A DNA stretch of 24,624 nt, taken from NCBI GenBank assembly GCA_937890525.1, contig CALADI010000026.1:1-24624 (forward strand), given 5' to 3'. Shown piece after piece: positions 18,938 to 24,624 of the stretch. Position numbers and translations under genes: made by a program. Under the pieces are notes generated by a model, which did not search any database, was not told the origin of the DNA, and worked only from the letters and a program-made list of their open reading frames with translations. Each line of letters begins with the position of its first letter. Within the stretch, counting starts at the first letter, position 1. This stretch comes from an uncultured Clostridia bacterium. Lineage in GTDB: Bacteria; Bacillota; Clostridia; Oscillospirales; Oscillospiraceae.

Positions 18938-20068
18938 TCAAATCCTTCTGGCAAGTTTTTCGGAGTATTCCTGACGGAACTGCTCAAAGCGTCCTTCGTC
19001 CAGCGCTAGACGGATGCGCTCCATCAGCTTATTGTAGAAATACAGATTGTGCATCACGCACAGCCGCATGGCGAGCATCTCCTCCGCCACGAACAGATGA
19101 CGGATATACGCTCTGCTGTACCGGCGGCACACAGGGCAGTCGCACTCCGGGTCGATGGGGCTCAAGTCGGTGCGGTATTTTGCGTTCTTCAGGTTGATGG
19201 CTCCCTGCCATGTAAAGAGTCTTGCATGGCGGGCATTCCGGGCAGGCATCACGCAGTCAAAGAAGTCCACACCTCTTGCCACCGCTTCAATGATGTTGGT
19301 GGGGGTGCCTACACCCATCAGATAGCGGGTCTTTTCCTTCGGCATATGAGGTTCTACCGCTTCGATGATGTCGTACATTTCCTCGGCAGTTTCGCCCACG
19401 GCAAGCCCTCCGATGGCATATCCCGGCAGATCCAGATCCGCAATGCGCTTCATGTGATCCACTCGGATGTCCTTGTAGGTGCCGCCCTGATTGATGCCCC
19501 AGAGCATCTGCTGGGGATTCACCGTGTCGGGCAGGCTGTTCAGCCGGGCATTCTCTGCCTTGCACCGCACCAGCCAGCGGTAGGTGCGGTCTACGCTCTG
19601 CTTCACATAGTCCCGGGGAGAGGGATTCTCGATGCACTCGTCAAAGGCCATGCAGATGTCGCTGCCCAGATGGGACTGGATCTGCATACTCTCCTCCGGA
19701 CCCATGAAGATCTTGTGTCCGTCGATGTGGGAGGCGAAATAGACGCCTTCCTCTTTGATCTTGCGCAGAGACGACAGGCTGAATACCTGAAATCCGCCGG
19801 AATCCGTCAGGATCGGTCCATCCCAAGTCATAAACTTGTGCAGTCCGCCGCACTCTCGAACCAGATCATCACCGGGGCGCAGATGAAGGTGGTAGGTGTT
19901 GCTCAGCTCCACTTGACAGCCGATGTCCTTCAGATCCTTTGCGCTCAACGCACCCTTGATGGCACCCTGGGTGCCCACATTCATAAATACAGGGGTTTGC
20001 ACTGTGCCATGGGCACAGGTGAATTCACCTCTACGGGCAGCACCCTCTGTTTTTTTCAGTTCAAACAT
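18938..20068 (-). CDS. tgt: Queuine/preQ1 tRNA-guanine transglycosylase
   Basis: A 376-aa enzyme that exchanges guanine 34 of GUN-anticodon tRNAs for a queuosine precursor. It shows ELSNTYHLHLRPG, TDSGGFQVFSL with the catalytic Asp, GGLAVGE, FDCVMPARNARH with the nucleophilic Asp, and the zinc site CDCPVCRRYSRAYIRH (three Cys and a His). Length is standard. It starts 11 nt after queA, with GAGGTG as ribosome-binding site. The presence of queA favours the preQ1 pathway over direct queuine use, although no preQ1 synthesis genes lie in this window. Confidence 0.97.
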   Translation of the reverse strand: MFELKKTEGAARRGEFTCAHGTVQTPVFMNVGTQGAIKGALSAKDLKDIGCQVELSNTYHLHLRPGDDLVRECGGLHKFMTWDGPILTDSGGFQVFSLSSLRKIKEEGVYFASHIDGHKIFMGPEESMQIQSHLGSDICMAFDECIENPSPRDYVKQSVDRTYRWLVRCKAENARLNSLPDTVNPQQMLWGINQGGTYKDIRVDHMKRIADLDLPGYAIGGLAVGETAEEMYDIIEAVEPHMPKEKTRYLMGVGTPTNIIEAVARGVDFFDCVMPARNARHARLFTWQGAINLKNAKYRTDLSPIDPECDCPVCRRYSRAYIRHLFVAEEMLAMRLCVMHNLYFYNKLMERIRLALDEGRFEQFRQEYSEKLARRI

Positions 20069-20079
20069 AGTTCACCTCA

Positions 20080-21102
20080 TCATCCGATATACATGGCGTC
20101 CCCAAAGGAGAAGAAACGATACCGCTCCTTCACCGCTTCGTTGTACGCATTCAGCACATGCTCTCTTCCGGCAAAGGCGGATACCAGCATCACCAGTGTA
20201 CTCTCCGGCAGGTGGAAATTGGTGATCAGGGCATCCATCGCCTTGAATTGGTAGCCGGGGTAAATAAAGATCTCCGTCCACTTTGACCGGGGTTCAAAGC
20301 TGCCGTCCTCGTTGACCAGAGATTCCAGCGTCCGACAGGATGTAGTACCCACGCAGACGATCCTGCCCCCGGAAGCCTTGGTCTGGTTGAGGATGTCCGC
20401 CGTCTCCTGAGAGATCATGCACAGCTCTGCGTGCATATGGTGCTGGGAGATCTCCTCCGCCTTCACGGGTCTGAAGGTGCCCAAGCCCACATGAAGGGTC
20501 ACATAAGCAAGACGAATGCCCTTTTTCTCAATTTTTTCCAGCAGTTCCTTAGTGAAATGCAGCCCAGCAGTGGGCGCTGCGGCAGAGCCTACCTCTCGGG
20601 AATAAACCGTCTGGTACCGCTCTTGATCGGCAAGCTCCGCCTTGATGTAGGGGGGCAGGGGCATCTTGCCAAGCCGCTCCAAAATCTCCAAAAAGATCCC
20701 CTCATAGTGGAACTCAACCACCCGGTTGCCGTCCTCCTGCACCGAATCCACTGTTGCGGTAAGCTGCCCGTCGCCGAAGATGATCTCCTGCCCCGGCTGA
20801 GTCTTCTTGCCGGGCTTGGTCAGGCATTCCCACTTCCCGCCGCCCAGATCCCGCAGCAGCAGCACCTCCACCGCTCCGCCGGTGGGACGGTGCCCCAGCA
20901 GCCGAGCAGGCAGCACCCGGGAGTCATTCATCACCAAGCAATCCCCGGGATTCAAATAATCGATAATATCATAAAAATGCCGGTGCGCCAATGCGCCGGT
21001 TTGACGATCCATCGCCAGCAGGCGGGAGGTATCCCGCTTTTCCAGAGGGGTCTGGGCGATCAGCTCCTCCGGAAGGTCATACCAAAAATCATGGGTTTTC
21101 AA
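20080..21102 (-). CDS. queA: S-adenosylmethionine:tRNA ribosyltransferase-isomerase
   Basis: A 340-aa enzyme that moves the ribosyl part of SAM to preQ1 in tRNA, giving epoxyqueuosine. Motifs: KTHDFWYDLPEELIAQTPLE at the start, MNDSRVLPARLLG, VGSAAAPTAGLHFT, VTLHVGLGTFRPV, HMHAEL, VGTTSCRTLESL and ITNFHLPESTLVMLVSAFAG. I take TTG 21102 as start, as GGAGG (21111-21115) is 8 nt upstream and the product then aligns with other QueA N-termini; the earlier TTG 21117 overlaps that site. It heads the queA-tgt-yajC cluster. Confidence 0.96.
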   Translation of the reverse strand: MKTHDFWYDLPEELIAQTPLEKRDTSRLLAMDRQTGALAHRHFYDIIDYLNPGDCLVMNDSRVLPARLLGHRPTGGAVEVLLLRDLGGGKWECLTKPGKKTQPGQEIIFGDGQLTATVDSVQEDGNRVVEFHYEGIFLEILERLGKMPLPPYIKAELADQERYQTVYSREVGSAAAPTAGLHFTKELLEKIEKKGIRLAYVTLHVGLGTFRPVKAEEISQHHMHAELCMISQETADILNQTKASGGRIVCVGTTSCRTLESLVNEDGSFEPRSKWTEIFIYPGYQFKAMDALITNFHLPESTLVMLVSAFAGREHVLNAYNEAVKERYRFFSFGDAMYIG

Positions 21103-21135
21103 TGTATAGTCCTCCAAATATCAAAAAGCCAGTAT

Positions 21136-21164
21136 ATTATAGAACAATTTCTCCCACATTGCAA
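21136..21164 (-). promoter_or_regulatory. Promoter of the queA-tgt-yajC cluster
   Basis: On the minus strand TTGCAA (21159-21164), 17 bp, TATAAT (21136-21141). The 5' leader is under 30 nt, too short for a preQ1 riboswitch, and none is seen. Confidence 0.8.
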
Positions 21165-21213
21165 CAGACAAAACGAACTTCGTCCTCATAATATGGGATG
21201 GAGGTGCCTTTCT

Positions 21214-22116
21214 ATGAAAAAACATCTGTTCACCGGGCTGTGTACCGCCATGGTCACGCCCTTTATCGGAAATCAAGTGAATTATCCCCTGCTGGAATTG
21301 CTGATCCGCCGCCAGATCCATGCTGGGGTATCTGCCATCGTGCTGGCAGGAACCACCGGCGAAGCCCCGACCCTTTCCGACGAAGAAAAGCTGGAGATTT
21401 TTCGCTGCGGTGTGGCGGCTGCCAAGGGGCAATGTGCCGTAATTGCCGGGACCGGCTCTAATGACACCGGTCACACCATCCGGCTGAGTCAGGCTGCTCA
21501 GGAAATCGGAGTCGATGGACTGCTTGTGGTCACACCCTACTATAATAAGACCACAGATACAGGGCTGGTCCGCCACTACCGCCAGATCACCGAAGCGGTG
21601 GATCTTCCGGTAATCGCCTACAATGTGCCCTCACGCACGGGCTATGATATTCCCATCCATGTGTACCCTGCCCTTGCCCAACTTCCGGGCATCGCCGGAG
21701 TCAAAGAAGCAAGCGGCGATCTGTCCAAGCTCCTGCGTATCATGGCGCAGAACGGCAATGATCTTCCCATCTGGTCGGGCAATGACGATCTGACCGTCCC
21801 CACCATGTCCATCGGCGCTCAAGGCGTGATCTCGGTGCTGTCCAATGTTGCCCCTGCGCACATGAATGCGATGGTGCACGCTGCCCTGTCCGGGGACTAC
21901 GCCTTGGCAGGGATGCTCCAGCGCAAGCTGCAGCCCCTGTGTGATCTCATGTTCTGTCAGGTCAACCCCATTCCCGTCAAAGCAGCAATGGAGGCCATGG
22001 GATACCATGTCGGTCCGTGCCGAATGCCGCTGGATGGGCTGACCCCGGAAAATGCCCAGCGGATCCACGGGTATTTTCGTGAGTTTGGGGAAATGCTTGA
22101 CTGTAATGGTCTTTGA
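21214..22116 (+). CDS. dapA: 4-hydroxy-tetrahydrodipicolinate synthase
   Basis: A 300-aa TIM-barrel aldolase joining pyruvate and aspartate semialdehyde, the first step of lysine, diaminopimelate and dipicolinate synthesis. It has GLCTAMVTPF, AGTTGEAPTLS, TPYYNKTTDTG with the proton-relay Tyr, YNVPSRTGYDIP with the carboxylate-binding Arg, and GVKEASGDL with the Schiff-base Lys. Length is typical. ATG 21214 has GGAGGTG upstream; longer in-frame codons run through the promoter of queA. It is not in a lysine operon but 43 nt before a glycosyltransferase gene. Some members of this fold are sialate or other aldolases, but the motifs favour DapA. Confidence 0.94.
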   Translation: MKKHLFTGLCTAMVTPFIGNQVNYPLLELLIRRQIHAGVSAIVLAGTTGEAPTLSDEEKLEIFRCGVAAAKGQCAVIAGTGSNDTGHTIRLSQAAQEIGVDGLLVVTPYYNKTTDTGLVRHYRQITEAVDLPVIAYNVPSRTGYDIPIHVYPALAQLPGIAGVKEASGDLSKLLRIMAQNGNDLPIWSGNDDLTVPTMSIGAQGVISVLSNVAPAHMNAMVHAALSGDYALAGMLQRKLQPLCDLMFCQVNPIPVKAAMEAMGYHVGPCRMPLDGLTPENAQRIHGYFREFGEMLDCNGL

Positions 22117-22159
22117 TAATATAATGAAAAGAAATCATGCAAAAGTGAGATGATCCATT

Positions 22160-23101
22160 TTGAAATTGTCGCTGGTAGTCCCCTGCTACAACGAGGAAGA
22201 GAGCGTCACCCTCTTTCAGGACGCCGTGCTCGGCGCATTCGATGGCTGCGGATACGACTACGAGATCATATTTGTCAACGACGGCAGCCGGGATAAGACC
22301 CTATTTCAGTTAAAGAAACTCTTTCAGCAGCAGCGATGCCCCGTGAAGGTGGTCAGCTTTTCCCGGAATTTCGGCAAAGAATCCGCCATCTATGCAGGAA
22401 TGCAACACGCCAGCGGCGAATATGTCTCCCTCATCGACGCAGACCTTCAGCAGCGCCCGGAGATCGTCCGGGACATGGTGCAAATGCTGGAAGATCACGC
22501 CGAATACGATGTGGTGGCCGCATATCAGGACCGCCGAGGGGAAGGCAGCATCCTGCGGTTCTTCAAGAAGAATTTTTACAGCATCATCAACCGGCTCTCC
22601 ACCGTGAAGCTGCAGCCGGATGCCAGCGACTTCCGTACATTCCGCCGGTGCGTCGCTGAGGATCTGCTGGAAATGGCGGAGTACCACCGCTTCTCCAAGG
22701 GGCTGTTCGCATGGGTAGGATACGAGACTTGCTTCATCCCCTACACCGCCTGTGAACGGGTCTGCGGCACCACGAAGTGGTCCTTCCGCAAGCTGCTGAA
22801 CTACGCCATCGACGGGATCATCGGCTTCTCCACTGCTCCCCTGCGCCTTGCCACCTACTTGGGCGCCGGCACCGCATTTGCGGCATTTGTCTATCTCGTT
22901 GTGGTGATCTGCCAGAAGCTGTTCACCGGCATCGATGTGCCCGGATATGCCACCATCATCGTGCTGATCCTTGCGCTGGGGGCAATGCAGCTCATCTGCA
23001 TCGGGATCATCGGGGAATATGTAGGCAGGACCTTCGAGCAGAGCAAAAAACGCCCTATCTACATCGCAAAAGAAGTGCTCTCTTACGAGGATGCACAATA
23101 A
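22160..23101 (+). CDS. Family 2 glycosyltransferase, polyisoprenyl-phosphate type (GtrB/DPM-like)
   Basis: A 313-aa membrane-bound GT2 enzyme that probably moves a sugar from a nucleotide donor to a polyprenyl phosphate. It begins KLSLVVPCYNEEESV, has IIFVNDGSRDKT (about 35-46), FSRNFGKESAIYAGM, LIDADLQQRPE with the metal-binding DxD, and SDFRTFRRCVAEDLLEM. Two C-terminal membrane helices, ATYLGAGTAFAAFVYLVVVI and TIIVLILALGAMQLICIGIIG, end with EYVGRTFEQSKKRPIYI, the typical GtrB/DPM1-like tail. TTG 22160 is the start that gives the family's N-terminus, although the ribosome-binding site is weak. No flippase or third Gtr gene is near. Confidence 0.92.
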   Translation: MKLSLVVPCYNEEESVTLFQDAVLGAFDGCGYDYEIIFVNDGSRDKTLFQLKKLFQQQRCPVKVVSFSRNFGKESAIYAGMQHASGEYVSLIDADLQQRPEIVRDMVQMLEDHAEYDVVAAYQDRRGEGSILRFFKKNFYSIINRLSTVKLQPDASDFRTFRRCVAEDLLEMAEYHRFSKGLFAWVGYETCFIPYTACERVCGTTKWSFRKLLNYAIDGIIGFSTAPLRLATYLGAGTAFAAFVYLVVVICQKLFTGIDVPGYATIIVLILALGAMQLICIGIIGEYVGRTFEQSKKRPIYIAKEVLSYEDAQ

Positions 23102-23129
23102 AAAAGTGCCGCATATGCGGCACTTTTTT
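23100..23129. terminator. Bidirectional terminator, perfect 30-bp palindrome
   Basis: AAAAAAGTGCCGCAT and its exact complement, centred at 23114/23115, give A and T runs on both strands. It overlaps the stop codons of both flanking convergent genes. Confidence 0.95.
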
Positions 23130-24037
23130 CATAGGCTTTCGGTCAATCGGATACTGCCCTCCACCACGAAAGCAATGTTCTCCTGCCGATATACGGTATC
23201 CCGGCAGGTGTGGATCCGATCCATGTACAAGATCCCGTTCCAGCCCTTTTTCAAGGCGGCCACCCCCACCCCGCAGCGGAAGTTTGCCTGATCCGAGGGA
23301 TAGACGTAGTGCTTACTGAAGATCCGGGTGGTCATACGGCTGTCGGAGACATAGGCCTGCTCCAGCTTGGGCAGAAGATGCCGTGAACCCTTCTTCAGTC
23401 CCAGAAACAGGGTATCCCCGTCGGAAATGCAGTCCAGATTGATCACAGGGGGCTGCTGCAACTGGGCTTTATGGCGCTTAGCGAAGCTAGACGAGCCGAT
23501 CAGCCCCATCTCCTCCAAATCGAACAGGACAAAGGCCGCCCTCCCCCGCAGTTCCTCCGGCATGGCCTGCGCCAGATCCATGATCGCCGTTACCCCGGAG
23601 GTATTGTCATTGGCGGTATGCCGGTTGGCAGGGCCAAAGAGCATCAGCGCCAGCAGGCCAAAAATGCTGATATAGTAGGCCGGCATGATGAGAGAGGGGT
23701 GCAAGCATCCAGCCGCAAACATCATCGCAAAGGCAAGGCCAAAAATCAGAAGCAGCATGACCAACTGATATGCGATGAATCCGCTGATGCACGCCGGTGT
23801 GATCAGATTGGGGACGGGCATTCTGGCGCAGGTGTCATAATGGGCGGTGAAAATCACCTTGGCACGGTCAACATCCCCAACCACCAGATTCCGAACACCC
23901 AAGTTCCCCTCCTCCACCCGGACGCTATAGCCCATCTGCTGGAACTGGGGCTGCGCCCATTGGAGGAATGCGGTCTTTTGCTTCTTGGTTTTTCGGATCT
24001 CGAACCGCTCAAAAATGGTTTTTGTGGTAGAGGTCAT
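23129..24037 (-). CDS. M28-family metallopeptidase with inserted membrane helices
   Basis: A 302-aa protein with the metal ligands of the M28 (aminopeptidase Y/S) fold: FTAHYDTCAR (His, Asp; about 62-71), the bridging Asp in TANDNTSGVTA, the Glu pair in DLEEMGLIGS, Asp in INLDCISDGD, and His in RIHTCRDT. Between the first two sites, about residues 82-135, lie two hydrophobic segments, QLVMLLLIFGLAFAMMFAAG and ISIFGLLALMLFGP, which would anchor it with the catalytic parts on one side. It has no signal peptide. Substrates are unknown. The stop codon lies at the edge of the shared bidirectional terminator. Confidence 0.88.
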   Translation of the reverse strand: MTSTTKTIFERFEIRKTKKQKTAFLQWAQPQFQQMGYSVRVEEGNLGVRNLVVGDVDRAKVIFTAHYDTCARMPVPNLITPACISGFIAYQLVMLLLIFGLAFAMMFAAGCLHPSLIMPAYYISIFGLLALMLFGPANRHTANDNTSGVTAIMDLAQAMPEELRGRAAFVLFDLEEMGLIGSSSFAKRHKAQLQQPPVINLDCISDGDTLFLGLKKGSRHLLPKLEQAYVSDSRMTTRIFSKHYVYPSDQANFRCGVGVAALKKGWNGILYMDRIHTCRDTVYRQENIAFVVEGSIRLTESL

Positions 24038-24079
24038 CTGGGCTTTCTCCTCTCTTTTTCGGGATCCTAGGGCAGCCGG

Positions 24080-24624
24080 TCAGGCCAGCACCGCCTTGTG
24101 GAACACCTTCTTGCCCTTGCGGATCTTGACGCTCTCTTTCAGCATTTCCTCGGTAACGGCAAAGTCCGGGGCAGGAACCTTCTCGTCGTTGACGAACACA
24201 CCGCCCTGCTGCACCAGCCGTCTTGCCTCGCCGTTGGAGCCCGCCAGCTTGCAGCAGACCATCAGATTCAGAATACCGATCTTACCGTCCGCCAGCTTAT
24301 CCGCCGGGATCTCGGTGGTGGGCATATTGGCATCGTCACCGCCGCCTGCAAACAGCGCCTTGGCTGCGGTCTGGGCCTTCACCGCTTCCTCCTCACCGTG
24401 AACCAGCTTGGTCAGCTCAAAAGCAAGGATCTCCTTTGCCACATTGAGCTGTGCATCCTTCCAAGTGTCCATCTCGTCGATCTGCTCCAGCGGCAGGAAG
24501 GTGAGCATACGGATACACTTGAGCACATCCGAATCCTCCACATTTCTCCAGTACTGGTAGAACTCAAAGGGAGAGGTCTTGTTGGGATCCAGCCACACGG
24601 CGCCCTTGGCAGTCTTGCCCATCT
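24080..24624 (-). CDS. tyrS: Tyrosyl-tRNA synthetase, C-terminal part (gene continues beyond the window)
   Basis: The 181 visible codons are the second half of bacterial TyrRS. The window edge cuts the KMSKS-type loop (MGKTAKGAVWLD here). KTSPFEFYQYWRNVEDSDV (about the next 20 residues) is a strong TyrRS marker, followed by the helical anticodon-binding region (QLNVAKEILAFELTKLVHGEEEA) and the C-terminal S4-like RNA-binding domain (GILNLMVCCKLAGSNGEARRLVQQGGVFVNDEKV, in parts). It charges tRNA-Tyr. The start, any T-box leader and the HIGH motif lie outside. Confidence 0.95.
   Translation of the reverse strand, partial: MGKTAKGAVWLDPNKTSPFEFYQYWRNVEDSDVLKCIRMLTFLPLEQIDEMDTWKDAQLNVAKEILAFELTKLVHGEEEAVKAQTAAKALFAGGGDDANMPTTEIPADKLADGKIGILNLMVCCKLAGSNGEARRLVQQGGVFVNDEKVPAPDFAVTEEMLKESVKIRKGKKVFHKAVLA

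Noticed and set aside
20431..21213. Long N-terminal extension of DapA
   Set aside because: It overlaps queA in antisense and its promoter. The ATG at 21214 has a good ribosome-binding site and gives the normal DapA N-terminus.
21103..21213. preQ1 riboswitch before queA
   Set aside because: The predicted leader is under 30 nt and shows no C-rich pseudoknot element.

Overview
The window looks like chromosomal DNA from an anaerobic, spore-forming Clostridia bacterium of the Oscillospiraceae/Ruminococcaceae type. The reasons are strong AGGAGG ribosome-binding sites, sigma-A promoters with 17-bp spacers, TTG/GTG starts, a FeoA/FeoB iron system, a short-form pyruvate kinase and a cell-wall gene set built from SpoIID-like and peptidoglycan-binding domains. 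The assignment is by gene content and style only; no species can be named.

Region 1 (about 1-6270) is an accessory island, with AT-richer stretches, on the 3' side of a tRNA-Ser(GGA) gene. It is packed with toxin-antitoxin (TA) modules: a type III RNA-protein system (two 45-nt pseudoknot repeats, an attenuating terminator, a CptN/ToxN-like endoribonuclease and a small third gene); a Phd/ParE-type pair; a DinJ/YafQ-type pair on the other strand; two adjacent HicB-like antitoxins with no HicA; and a small lysine-rich protein behind a consensus promoter whose spacer is a perfect palindrome. It also holds a beheaded tyrosine recombinase joined to an unrelated tail, a decayed SpaA-like surface-protein gene, and a hairpin-rich stretch with an orphan promoter but no convincing gene. 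Two modules are bracketed by short direct repeats (a duplicated 37-bp terminator and a 20-bp GC-rich motif), which suggests cassette-like gain.

Region 2 (about 6277-12811) is core-like: tRNA-Ser, a divergent membrane protein, a small anchored protein, a cytidylate-kinase-like protein, feoA-feoB, tRNA-Thr(CGT) and pyk.

Region 3 (about 12928-17458) holds a glutamine-hydrolysing asparagine synthetase facing four rightward genes: a helical 141-aa protein, a carboxypeptidase-regulatory-like protein, a SpoIID plus peptidoglycan-binding protein, and a second peptidoglycan-binding protein. The intergenic gap has elements resembling sporulation-sigma promoters in both directions.

Region 4 (about 17550-24624) is housekeeping: a CDP-alcohol phosphatidyltransferase, a leftward queA-tgt-yajC cluster (queuosine tRNA modification and the Sec accessory YajC), divergent dapA plus a polyisoprenyl-type glycosyltransferase, a membrane-embedded M28 peptidase, and the 3' part of tyrS running off the right edge.
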